The notes beneath the pieces are model-generated. The model was not told the origin of the DNA. It did not search any database and was given only the letters and a program-made list of their open reading frames with translations. From positions 1 to 15,918 of the forward strand of contig CAZHJU010000049.1 in the NCBI GenBank assembly GCA_964533495.1: a DNA stretch of 15,918 nt, written 5' to 3'. This stretch comes from Ga0077527 sp964533495 (GTDB taxonomy: Bacteria > Pseudomonadota > Gammaproteobacteria > Burkholderiales > SG8-41). The first letter of the stretch is position 1. Every line of letters starts with the position of its first letter. Shown here piece after piece: positions 5,758 through 12,147 of this stretch. The position numbers and the translations under genes were made by a program.

Positions 5758-6075
5758 ATGCGCAAAATCAGAAAAGGCGACGACGTGGTCGTCCTTACCG
5801 GCCGTGACCGCAGCAAGCGCGGCACCGTTCTGCGGATCGTCGATGACGAGCATCTGCTCGTCGAAGGCATCAACCGCGTGAAAAAGCACCAGCGTCCGAA
5901 TCCCGCCAAGGGCACCACGGGCGGGATCATCGACAGGGAGATGCCGATCCACGTGTCGAATGTGGCCCTGTTCAATCCGGTCACCAAGAAGGCTGACCGG
6001 ATCGGCATCCGGCAGCTGGAAGACGGGCGTCGTGTCCGGTTTTTCAAGTCCAACGGCGAAGTGGTTGATGTATGA
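5758..6075 (+). CDS. rplX: 50S ribosomal protein L24
   Basis: L24 is an assembly-initiating protein that binds the 5' domain of 23S rRNA near the tunnel exit. The KOW motif is clear at the N-terminus (IRKGDDVVVLTGRDRSKRGTVLRI), followed by the ribosomal L24 block GINRVKKHQRPNPAKGTTGGIIDREMPIHVSNVAL. The 105 residues fit the family. AGAGGAC before the ATG is the ribosome binding site. The TGA stop overlaps the rplE start as ATGA (6072-6075). In E. coli the S8 repressor binds the mRNA close to this junction; I could not recognise such a site here. Confidence 0.97.
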   Translation: MRKIRKGDDVVVLTGRDRSKRGTVLRIVDDEHLLVEGINRVKKHQRPNPAKGTTGGIIDREMPIHVSNVALFNPVTKKADRIGIRQLEDGRRVRFFKSNGEVVDV

Positions 6076-6761
6076 GCACCGATAAAGACAGCAAAAAAGC
6101 GAAGCCGGCCAAAGAGGCAAAGGCGGCCGCTCCGGCCAAGAAGGCTGCGAAAGAGCCCAAGTCCGCCGCAGTTGCGGGCGCGGCGGCGCCCAAGCAGGGC
6201 AAACCCGCCCGTCCTGCTGCTCCGGCGCGTCTGGGCATCTTCTACAAGGAAACGGTTGCCGCCGAGTTGACCAAGAAATTCGGCTATACGAGCCCGATGC
6301 AGGTCCCGCGGATCGAGAAGATCGTCCTCAACATGGGGGTGGGCGAGGCCGTGGCCGACAAGAAGATCATGGACAATGCCGTTGGCGACATGACCAAGAT
6401 TGCCGGCCAGAAACCGCTGGTCACCAAATCGCGCAAGGCGATCGCGAACTTCAAGATCCGTGAAGGCTATCCGGTCGGCTGCAAGGTGACGCTGCGCGGC
6501 GCGCGCATGTACGAGTTCCTTGACCGTCTGGTCAACATCGCGCTTCCCCGGGTCCGCGATTTCCGCGGCATTTCCGGACGCAGCTTCGACGGTCGCGGCA
6601 ACTACAACATGGGCGTCAAGGAACAGATCATTTTTCCCGAGATCGAGTATGACAAGATCGACGCGCTGCGCGGTCTGAACATTACGATTTCAACGACCGC
6701 AAAGACCGATGATGAAGCACGGGCCTTGCTGTCGGCGTTCAAATTTCCTTTCCGGAACTGA
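6072..6761 (+). CDS. rplE: 50S ribosomal protein L5 with a 50-residue N-terminal extension
   Basis: L5 binds 5S rRNA and contacts the P-site tRNA and S13 in the central protuberance. Residues 51-229 match the E. coli protein over its full 179 residues (FYKETV, MQVPRIEKIVLNMGVGEA, QKPLVTKSRKAIANFKIREGYP, VTLRG, SFDGRGNYNMGVKEQIIFPEI, ALLSAFKFPFRN). Residues 1-50 are extra: 18 Ala, 12 Lys and 6 Pro, with repeated PAK/AAK units, resembling a histone-H1-like tail. The start is fixed by the ATGA overlap with the rplX stop; no ATG, GTG or TTG lies in frame between there and the normal start. The ribosome binding site is weak, suggesting coupling to rplX. The tail may be disordered and rRNA-binding (inference). 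Confidence 0.95.
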   Translation: MSTDKDSKKAKPAKEAKAAAPAKKAAKEPKSAAVAGAAAPKQGKPARPAAPARLGIFYKETVAAELTKKFGYTSPMQVPRIEKIVLNMGVGEAVADKKIMDNAVGDMTKIAGQKPLVTKSRKAIANFKIREGYPVGCKVTLRGARMYEFLDRLVNIALPRVRDFRGISGRSFDGRGNYNMGVKEQIIFPEIEYDKIDALRGLNITISTTAKTDDEARALLSAFKFPFRN

Positions 6762-6771
6762 GGAAAACCGT

Positions 6772-7077
6772 ATGTCCAAGCTTGCATTGATCAATCGTGA
6801 GCAGAAGCGCCGCAAGACCGTGAAGAAATTCGCGGCCAAGCGTGCGGAGCTGCAGGTGCTCGTCGACGATCAGAAACTGGCTCCAGAAGATCGCTACGAG
6901 GCCCGCCTGAAGCTGCAGAAACTGCCGCGGAACGCGAGTCCCGTCCGGTTGCGCAACCGCTGTGCGTTGACCGGCCGCCCGCGTGGCGTATATCGCAAGT
7001 TTGGGCTGGCCCGGGGAAAGCTGCGCGAGATTGCCATGCGCGGAGAAATCCCGGGCGTAATCAAGGCTAGCTGGTAA
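6772..7077 (+). CDS. rpsN: 30S ribosomal protein S14, long zinc-free form
   Basis: S14 binds the 30S head near S3 and S10. The 101-residue protein starts MSKLALINREQKRRKTVKKF and has RLRNRCALTGRPRGVYRKFGLARGKLREIAMRGEIPGVIKASW. It is the long form with only one Cys in the CALTGRPRG stretch instead of the CxxC...CxxC zinc ribbon of the 61-residue form, so it should not need zinc. ATG 6772 is preceded by GAGGAAAA overlapping the rplE end; a longer open frame from 6709 only runs back through rplE and is not supported. Confidence 0.96.
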   Translation: MSKLALINREQKRRKTVKKFAAKRAELQVLVDDQKLAPEDRYEARLKLQKLPRNASPVRLRNRCALTGRPRGVYRKFGLARGKLREIAMRGEIPGVIKASW

Positions 7078-7100
7078 GACAGGCCGCAGGAGAATTTTGC

Positions 7101-7496
7101 ATGAGCATGAATGATCCAGTTTCCGACATGCTGACCCGCATCCGCAATGCACAGCAGGCGGAAAAGGAGTCCGTGTCGATGCCTTCGAGCAAGCTCAAGG
7201 TGGCGATTGCCAAGGTGCTTAAGGACGAGGGCTATATCGAGGATTTCGCCGTGCGCGGCGAATCGTCCAAGCCGGAGCTTGAGGTCAGCCTCAAGTACTA
7301 CGCCGGCTCCCCGGTGATCGAGAAAATCGAACGCGTCAGCCGCCCCGGCCTGCGCATCTACAAACCCAGCCGTGACATTCCCCGCGTGATGAACGGCCTC
7401 GGCGTTGCCATCGTTTCCACCTCCAAGGGGGTGATGACCGATCGCAAGGCCCGGGGCATGGGCATCGGCGGCGAAGTTCTCTGCATCGTGGCGTAA
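7101..7496 (+). CDS. rpsH: 30S ribosomal protein S8
   Basis: S8 binds the central domain of 16S rRNA and in E. coli represses the spc operon by binding its mRNA near rplE. Features are MNDPVSDMLTRIRNAQ at the start, KLKVAIAKVLKDEGYI, PVIEKIERVSRPGLRIYKPSRDIPRVMNGLGVAIVSTSKGVMTDRKARGMGIGGEVLC at the C-terminal half, with the STSKGVMTDRKAR rRNA-binding turn. It has 131 residues (E. coli 130). ATG 7101 gives the E. coli-like MSM start; 7107 is possible. AGGAGAA before it is the ribosome binding site. If S8 controls this operon, its mRNA target has to cope with the extended rplE start. Confidence 0.97.
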   Translation: MSMNDPVSDMLTRIRNAQQAEKESVSMPSSKLKVAIAKVLKDEGYIEDFAVRGESSKPELEVSLKYYAGSPVIEKIERVSRPGLRIYKPSRDIPRVMNGLGVAIVSTSKGVMTDRKARGMGIGGEVLCIVA

Positions 7497-7508
7497 CGGA
7501 GAGCAGCC

Positions 7509-8042
7509 ATGTCCAGAGTCGGAAAAAGCCCGGTCGAGTTGCCGGAAAAGGTGGAAGTGACGATTGGCGCCGACCGTATTTCGGTCAAGGGGCCGCTCGG
7601 CACTCTGGAGCAGCAGATTTCGCCCAACGTGCGCATCGAGAAAATCGAGAAGCGCCTCGAGATCAGGCTGAACGAGGATTCCAGCCAGGCCAATGCGATC
7701 AGCGGTACGCTGCGGGCCCTCGTGGCCAACATGGTGCACGGCGTGAGCAAGGGGTTCGAGAAAAAACTGAATCTTGTCGGCGTCGGATACCGCGCGCAGG
7801 CGCAGGGCGACAAACTCAACCTGACGCTGGGTTTTTCGCACCCCGTCGTGCATCAGCTGCCGAAGGGTGTCAAGGCCGAAACCCCGACGCAGACCGAGAT
7901 CATCATCAAGGGCGCGGACAGGCAGCTTGTCGGCCAGGTGGCGGCTGATGTCCGGAATTACCGGCCGCCGGAGCCCTACAAGGGCAAGGGTGTGCGTTAT
8001 GCCGATGAGCGCATTGTGCTCAAGGAAACGAAGAAGAAGTAG
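7509..8042 (+). CDS. rplF: 50S ribosomal protein L6
   Basis: L6 lies next to the sarcin-ricin loop and L7/L12 stalk base and is built of two similar domains. The N-terminal MSRVGKSPVELPEKVEVTIG and SVKGPLGTL, and the second-domain signature PEPYKGKGVRYADE near residues 153-167, are diagnostic. The length of 177 is the same as in E. coli. GGAGA precedes the ATG. rplR follows 11 bases downstream. Confidence 0.98.
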   Translation: MSRVGKSPVELPEKVEVTIGADRISVKGPLGTLEQQISPNVRIEKIEKRLEIRLNEDSSQANAISGTLRALVANMVHGVSKGFEKKLNLVGVGYRAQAQGDKLNLTLGFSHPVVHQLPKGVKAETPTQTEIIIKGADRQLVGQVAADVRNYRPPEPYKGKGVRYADERIVLKETKKK

Positions 8043-8053
8043 GCGGACAGATC

Positions 8054-8410
8054 ATGTTTGAAAAGAAAACAGAGCGTCTCCGGCGCGCGCGCAGCACCCG
8101 GGCCAAGATTGCGGAACTCAAAGCGGTGCGGCTTACCGTTTATCGCTCCAATGGCCATATTTACGCCCAGGTCATCGATGCCAGCGGATCGAAGGTGCTC
8201 GCGAGCGCTTCGACCGCGGAGAAGGAAATGCGGGCCGCGAATCCGAAAGGCGGAAGTTCGGCAGCAGCCGCGGTGATCGGCAAGCGCATTGCCGAGAGGG
8301 CCAAACAGGCCGGCGTGGAGAAAGTCGCGTTTGACCGCTCCGGCTACAAATATCACGGTCGTGTGAAGGCGCTGGCGGAAGCCGCGCGCGAAGCCGGCCT
8401 CAAGTTCTGA
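8054..8410 (+). CDS. rplR: 50S ribosomal protein L18
   Basis: L18 binds 5S rRNA together with L5 and L25 and joins it to the large subunit. The 118 residues include RLRRARSTRAKIAEL, LTVYRSNGHIYAQVIDASGSKVLASAST, the GKRIAERAKQAGVEKVAFDRSGYKYHGRVKALAEAAREAGL C-terminal block. Length equals the family's 117-118. A GGCGGACAG stretch upstream is a moderate ribosome binding site. Confidence 0.97.
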   Translation: MFEKKTERLRRARSTRAKIAELKAVRLTVYRSNGHIYAQVIDASGSKVLASASTAEKEMRAANPKGGSSAAAAVIGKRIAERAKQAGVEKVAFDRSGYKYHGRVKALAEAAREAGLKF

Positions 8411-8421
8411 CGGAGCAGCGC

Positions 8422-8946
8422 ATGGCGAAAATGCAAGCGGGAAAAATGCAGACCGGCGAAGAACGCGGCGACGGGCTGCGCGAGAAGATGGTCGCGATCA
8501 ACCGGGTCACCAAGGTCGTCAAGGGCGGCCGGGTGCTGGGTTTTGCGGCGCTGACGGTGGTCGGCGACGGCGACGGCGGCATCGGCATGGGCAAGGGCAA
8601 GGCGCGCGAAGTGCCGGTCGCCGTGCAGAAGGCCATGGAAGAAGCGCGCCGCAAGATGGTCAAGGTCCAGCTGAAGGACGGGACGCTGCAGCATGCCGTC
8701 ATGGGCCGCCATGGCGCATCGAAGGTGTACATGCAGCCCGCCTCCGAGGGCACGGGCATCATCGCCGGTGGTCCGGTTCGCGCGGTGCTGGAAGTGATGG
8801 GCGTCGCCAACATCCTGGCGAAATGCATCGGCTCGACCAATCCCTACAACATCGTCCGCGCGACGATCAACGGGCTGACCGAGATGAACACGCCTGCCGA
8901 GATCGCCGCCAAGCGCGGCAAGTCGGTGGAAGAACTGCTGGGTTGA
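8422..8946 (+). CDS. rpsE: 30S ribosomal protein S5
   Basis: S5 joins S3 and S4 in the mRNA entry tunnel and affects accuracy and spectinomycin response. The double-stranded-RNA-binding-like N-terminal domain holds VVKGGRVLGFAALTVVGDGDGGIGMGKGKAREVP (residues 32-65), including the loop that changes in spectinomycin-resistant mutants; it looks wild type. The C-terminal domain has GTGIIAGGPVRAVLEVMGVANILAK and GSTNPYNIVRATINGL. It has 174 residues, about seven more than E. coli, mostly at the N-terminus. GGAG precedes the ATG. rpmD starts two bases after the TGA. Confidence 0.97.
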   Translation: MAKMQAGKMQTGEERGDGLREKMVAINRVTKVVKGGRVLGFAALTVVGDGDGGIGMGKGKAREVPVAVQKAMEEARRKMVKVQLKDGTLQHAVMGRHGASKVYMQPASEGTGIIAGGPVRAVLEVMGVANILAKCIGSTNPYNIVRATINGLTEMNTPAEIAAKRGKSVEELLG

Positions 8947-8948
8947 TC

Positions 8949-9155
8949 ATGGCCAAGACACAAACCAACAAAGCCACGGGCAAGACCATCAAGGTGACGC
9001 TGGTGCGCAGCCTGATCGGCACCCGGCCCGAGCATCGCGCTTCGATACGCGGCTTGGGTCTGCGCCGCCTGAATCACTCGGTCGAACTCGTTGATACGCC
9101 CGCGGTGCGCGGCATGATCAACAAGGTCACCTATCTCGTTCATTGCGAGGGATAA
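8949..9155 (+). CDS. rpmD: 50S ribosomal protein L30
   Basis: L30 is a small two-layer protein of the large subunit. KTIKVTLVRSLIGTRPEHRASIRGLGLRRLNHSVELVDTPAVRGMINKVTYLVHCEG is contained in two blocks typical of the bacterial short L30 (residues 12-30 and 31-68). The 68 residues exceed the usual 59-61 by a polar N-terminal stretch rich in Lys, Thr and Asn. ATG 8949 lies two bases after the rpsE stop with only GGTTGATC upstream, so translation is probably coupled; the longer open frame from 8823 runs back through rpsE and is not used. rplO begins right after the TAA. Confidence 0.94.
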   Translation: MAKTQTNKATGKTIKVTLVRSLIGTRPEHRASIRGLGLRRLNHSVELVDTPAVRGMINKVTYLVHCEG

Positions 9156-9611
9156 ATGAAACTGAACAAGATCAAGCCGGCCGCCGGCGCCAAGCACAGC
9201 AAGAAGCGCGTCGGCCGCGGCATCGGCTGCGGACTGGGCAAAACCGCGGGCCGCGGCCACAAGGGCCAGAAGGCCCGTGCCGGCGGCTTTCACAAGGTCG
9301 GTTTCGAGGGCGGCCAGATGCCGCTGCATCGCCGTCTGCCGAAGCGCGGCTTCCGGTCGCTGGCCGCCGGAGATACCGCGGAAGTGCGTCTGGACACGCT
9401 GCAGAAGATCGCGGCGGACACCATCGATCTCGAGACCCTGAAAAAAGCGGGCGCGGTGCCGCGCCTGGCGTCGCGCGCCAAGGTCATTCTGGCCGGAGAA
9501 ATCCAGCGCAAGGTCGCTCTGAAGGGGCTGCTGGCCACCAAGGGCGCGCGCGCCGCCATCGAAAAGGCCGGCGGCAGCGTCGAGCAGCCCGCAGAAAAGG
9601 CCGGGAGCTGA
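9156..9611 (+). CDS. rplO: 50S ribosomal protein L15
   Basis: L15 is a late-assembly protein whose extended N-terminus runs deep into 23S rRNA. The Gly/Lys/Arg-rich N-terminal segment is plain (KKRVGRGIGCGLGKTAGRGHKGQKAR, residues about 16-41), then GFEGGQMPLHRRLPKRGF. The C-terminal domain holds KVILAGEIQRKVALKGL and the AAIEKAGG end signature. It has 151 residues (E. coli 144) with a short Glu/Ala/Lys-rich tail. ATG 9156 follows the rpmD stop with no gap and has GAGGGATAA before it. Confidence 0.97.
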   Translation: MKLNKIKPAAGAKHSKKRVGRGIGCGLGKTAGRGHKGQKARAGGFHKVGFEGGQMPLHRRLPKRGFRSLAAGDTAEVRLDTLQKIAADTIDLETLKKAGAVPRLASRAKVILAGEIQRKVALKGLLATKGARAAIEKAGGSVEQPAEKAGS

Positions 9612-9614
9612 GTT

Positions 9615-10934
9615 TTGGCCGTCGGTTCCGCACTGTCGGGAGCAGGGAAATTCGGTGACCTGAAGCGTCGCCTGCTTTTCCTGCTGGGCGCGCTGATCGT
9701 GTTCCGCATCGGGTCGTACATTCCCGTGCCGGGGATCGACCAGGCACAGCTGGCGGAGCTGTTCCGCTCGCAGCGCGGCGGCATCCTCGACATGTTCAAC
9801 ATGTTCTCGGGCGGCGCGCTGTCGCGCTTCTCGATTTTCACGCTGGGCATCATGCCCTACATCTCGGCCTCGATTATCATGCAGCTGATGACCGTGGTGT
9901 CGCCGACCCTGGAGGCGCTGAAAAAGGAGGGCGAATCCGGGCGCCGCAAGATCACGCAGTACACGCGCTACGGCACGGCCGCGCTGGCGATCGTCCAGGG
10001 ACTGGCGATCGCGATCGCCTTCGAGCAGCAGAAGGTCGCGGTGGACCCCGGCCTGATGTTCCGGATGACGGCGATGATCACGCTGGTCAGCGGCACCATG
10101 TTCCTGATGTGGCTGGGCGAGCAGATCACCGAGCGCGGCATCGGCAACGGCATTTCGCTGATCATCTTTGCCGGCATTGCCTCGGGCTTCCCGCAGGCCG
10201 TCGGCGGCACGCTGGAGCTTGCGCGCACCGGCGCGTTTTCGATCCCGTTCGTGCTGTTCATTTTCGTGCTGGTGGTCGCGGTCACCGCCTTCGTCTGTTT
10301 TGTCGAGAAGGGCCAGCGCAAGATCCTGGTCAACTATGCCAAGCGCCAGGTCGGCCGCAAGGTCTACGGCGGGCAGTCGTCGCACCTGCCGCTGAAACTG
10401 AACATGTCGGGCGTGATCCCGCCGATTTTCGCGTCGAGCATCATCCTGTTTCCGGGCACGGTGGCCGGCTGGCTGGGCGAAAACGAGGGCATGCTTTGGC
10501 TGAAGAATGTCGCCGCGGTGCTGCATCCGGGGCAGCCGATTTACACGCTGTTTTACGCCGCCGCGATCATATTTTTCTGCTTTTTCTACACGGCGCTGGT
10601 GTTCAACCCGAAAGAGACGGCGGAGAACCTGAAGAAGAGCGGCGCGTTCGTGCCGGGCATACGGCCCGGGGAGCAGACTGCCCGGTACGTGGAGAAGGTG
10701 ACGATGCGCCTGACGCTTGTCGGCGCCATTTATGTCACCCTGGTCTGCCTGGTGCCCGAGCTGCTGATTGTCTGGAAAAACGTGCCGTTTTATTTCGGCG
10801 GAACGTCGTTGCTGATCATTGTCGTGGTAACCCTGGATTTCATGGCGCAAGTGCAGGCTTACGTGATGTCGCATCAGTATGAAAGCCTGTTGAAGAAGGC
10901 AAACTTCAAAGGCGGTGTGTTTCCGACGCGGTAA
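9615..10934 (+). CDS. secY: SecY, preprotein translocase channel subunit
   Basis: SecY forms the inner-membrane channel of the SecYEG translocon. The 439 residues show about ten hydrophobic segments (near 19-36, 73-94, 117-137, 148-169, 178-197, 208-230, 266-287, 308-330, 366-387 and 393-413). Cytoplasmic loops hold ERGIGNGIS (173-181), GRKVYGGQSSHLPLKLN (247-263) and NPKETAENLKKSGAFVPGIRPG (331-352); Arg350 there corresponds to E. coli Arg357, important for SecA-driven transport. The start is a TTG at 9615, three bases after rplO, with GGGAG at 9603-9607 seven bases upstream; the next in-frame ATG falls at residue 60, past the first membrane segment, so TTG is well supported. infA begins immediately after the TAA. 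Confidence 0.96.
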   Translation: MAVGSALSGAGKFGDLKRRLLFLLGALIVFRIGSYIPVPGIDQAQLAELFRSQRGGILDMFNMFSGGALSRFSIFTLGIMPYISASIIMQLMTVVSPTLEALKKEGESGRRKITQYTRYGTAALAIVQGLAIAIAFEQQKVAVDPGLMFRMTAMITLVSGTMFLMWLGEQITERGIGNGISLIIFAGIASGFPQAVGGTLELARTGAFSIPFVLFIFVLVVAVTAFVCFVEKGQRKILVNYAKRQVGRKVYGGQSSHLPLKLNMSGVIPPIFASSIILFPGTVAGWLGENEGMLWLKNVAAVLHPGQPIYTLFYAAAIIFFCFFYTALVFNPKETAENLKKSGAFVPGIRPGEQTARYVEKVTMRLTLVGAIYVTLVCLVPELLIVWKNVPFYFGGTSLLIIVVVTLDFMAQVQAYVMSHQYESLLKKANFKGGVFPTR

Positions 10935-11153
10935 ATGGCGAAAGAAGACACGATACAGATGCAGGGCGAGATTGTTGAAACCCTGCCGAACGCGACGTTC
11001 AGGGTGAAGTTGGAGAATGGCCATGTGGTGCTCGGCCATATCTCGGGAAAAATGCGCATGCATTACATCCGCATTCTTCCCGGGGACAAGGTGACGGTTG
11101 AATTGACGCCCTACGATTTGACCAAGGGTCGGATTGTTTTCCGGGCGAAATAG
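10935..11153 (+). CDS. infA: Translation initiation factor IF-1
   Basis: IF-1 binds the 30S A site during initiation with IF-2 and IF-3. The whole 72-residue protein is an S1-like OB fold: MAKEDTIQMQGEIVETLPNATFRV, the LENGHVVLGHISGKMRMHYIRILPGDKV core and LTPYDLTKGRIVFRAK end. The ATG directly follows the secY TAA with no spacing and little Shine-Dalgarno-like sequence, so it is probably coupled to secY. Its location between secY and rpmJ is common in betaproteobacteria; E. coli has infA elsewhere. Confidence 0.97.
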   Translation: MAKEDTIQMQGEIVETLPNATFRVKLENGHVVLGHISGKMRMHYIRILPGDKVTVELTPYDLTKGRIVFRAK

Positions 11154-11176
11154 GCTGCAAGCGAAAGAGGTGTGAC

Positions 11177-11290
11177 ATGAAAGTACAGGCATCGGTAAAG
11201 CGCATGTGCCGCAACTGCAAGGTTGTGAAGCGTAACGGCGTGGTTCGCGTGATCTGCAAGGATCCGCGCCACAAGCAGCGCCAGGGTTGA
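11177..11290 (+). CDS. rpmJ: 50S ribosomal protein L36, zinc form
   Basis: L36 is the smallest large-subunit protein, lying in 23S rRNA near the GTPase-associated region. Translating from ATG 11177 gives 37 residues, MKVQASVKRMCRNCKVVKRN followed by GVVRVICKDPRHKQRQG. Cys11, Cys14, Cys27 and His32 form the zinc ribbon, so this is the zinc-containing type. AGAGGTGTGA just before the start is a good ribosome binding site. It is the last gene before the alpha-block promoter, whose -35 element begins eight bases after the stop. Confidence 0.96.
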   Translation: MKVQASVKRMCRNCKVVKRNGVVRVICKDPRHKQRQG

Positions 11291-11297
11291 TCGTTCG

Positions 11298-11326
11298 TTG
11301 AACATGAACGTGTCAGAAGTTATAAT
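11298..11326 (+). promoter_or_regulatory. Strong sigma70-type promoter for the alpha block
   Basis: TTGAAC (11298-11303, four of six) and a perfect TATAAT (11321-11326) are spaced by exactly 17 bases, which predicts a start site near 11333 and a leader of only about 22 bases before rpsM. CGTTC (11292-11296) and GAACG (11306-11310) form an inverted repeat around the -35 element. No intrinsic terminator separates it from rpmJ, so spc-block read-through can add to its output. It is the best promoter match in the window. Confidence 0.75.
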
Positions 11327-11354
11327 TTCGGGTTTTTCATTGGTGGGGTGACAG

Positions 11355-11729
11355 ATGGCCCGCATAGGTGGCGTCAACATAGCAAATCATCAGCACGCCG
11401 AAGTCGCGCTGACGGCGATTTACGGCATCGGCCGCAGCCGCGCGCGCACGATCTGCGCTGCAGCAGGCATCAACACCGCGACCAAGATCAAGGATCTGTC
11501 CGATTCGGACATGGACAGGCTGCGCGAGCAGGTGGCCAAGTTCACGACCGAGGGCGATCTGCGGCGTGAAATATCCATGAACATCAAGCGGTTGATGGAT
11601 CTCGGCACCTGGCGCGGCAAGCGCCACCGCGCCGGACTGCCGATGCGCGGCCAGCGCACGCGCACCAATGCGCGCACGCGCAAGGGTCCGCGCAAGGCTG
11701 CGGTCAAAATCCAGCGGCCTGCCGCGTAA
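11355..11729 (+). CDS. rpsM: 30S ribosomal protein S13
   Basis: S13 lies at the top of the 30S head, pairs with S19 and makes a bridge to L5 and contacts with P-site tRNA. Recognised by MARIGGVNIANHQHAEVALTAIYGIGRSRA, the LRREISMNIKRLMDLGTWRGKRHRAGLP segment and the basic RTRTNARTRKGPRKA tail. It has 124 residues, slightly above the E. coli 118. The ribosome binding site is GGGGTGA just before the ATG. It starts the alpha block behind a short leader. Confidence 0.97.
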   Translation: MARIGGVNIANHQHAEVALTAIYGIGRSRARTICAAAGINTATKIKDLSDSDMDRLREQVAKFTTEGDLRREISMNIKRLMDLGTWRGKRHRAGLPMRGQRTRTNARTRKGPRKAAVKIQRPAA

Positions 11730-11745
11730 TCGAGAGTGACCATAT

Positions 11746-12135
11746 ATGGCTAAGGCAAGCACCAGGGTTCGCAAGAAGGTCAAGAAGAACGTCGCCGAGG
11801 GCGTGGCCCACGTGCACGCGTCGTTCAACAACACCATCGTCACCATCACCGACCGCCAGGGCAACGCGCTGGCGTGGGCGACTTCGGGCAGCAACGGCTT
11901 CAAGGGCTCGCGCAAATCGACCCCGTTCGCCGCGCAGATCGCCGCCGAGAAGGCGGGGCGCCTCGCCCAGGAATGCGGCGTCAAGAACCTCGAGGTTCTG
12001 ATCAAGGGTCCGGGTCCGGGACGTGAGTCCGCGGTGCGTGCCCTGAATGCCGTAGGTTTCAAGATCACCAGCATCTCCGACGTGACGCCCGTGCCGCACA
12101 ACGGCTGCCGTCCGCCGAAGAAGCGCCGAATTTAA
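11746..12135 (+). CDS. rpsK: 30S ribosomal protein S11
   Basis: S11 lies on the 30S platform near the E-site codon with S7. Family features are HVHASFNNTIVTITDRQGNALAWATSGSNGFKGSRKSTPFAAQIAAE, NLEVLIKGPGPGRESAVRAL and the end SISDVTPVPHNGCRPPKKRRI, the last being almost invariant. Its 129 residues equal the usual length. GAGAGTGA precedes the ATG. rpsD follows after 12 bases. Confidence 0.98.
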   Translation: MAKASTRVRKKVKKNVAEGVAHVHASFNNTIVTITDRQGNALAWATSGSNGFKGSRKSTPFAAQIAAEKAGRLAQECGVKNLEVLIKGPGPGRESAVRALNAVGFKITSISDVTPVPHNGCRPPKKRRI

Positions 12136-12147
12136 GGAGATCCCACA

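Noticed and set aside
5301..5807. Open frame starting in the rplN leader (MPERAPRLAF...)
   Set aside because: It runs into rplN in another frame, has no Shine-Dalgarno element, and its translation resembles no family. The leader is better read as untranslated structured RNA.
3582..6120. Long antisense open frames (597 and 590 codons) opposite rpsC to rplX
   Set aside because: They cross several conserved genes and overlap one another in different frames, with low-complexity translations. They are shadows of GC-rich codon bias.
8844..11192. Very long antisense open frame (782 codons) opposite rpsE, rpmD, rplO, secY and infA
   Set aside because: Every gene on the + strand here is a certain, conserved protein, and the antisense translation has no recognisable domain, biased composition (Arg, His, Gln, Ala) and no promoter or ribosome binding site. 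GC-rich codon use with few reverse-complement stops explains it.
11291..11340. Possible intrinsic terminator after rpmJ
   Set aside because: The CGTTC/GAACG repeat is short and is not followed at the right distance by a T run; it overlaps the -35 element instead.
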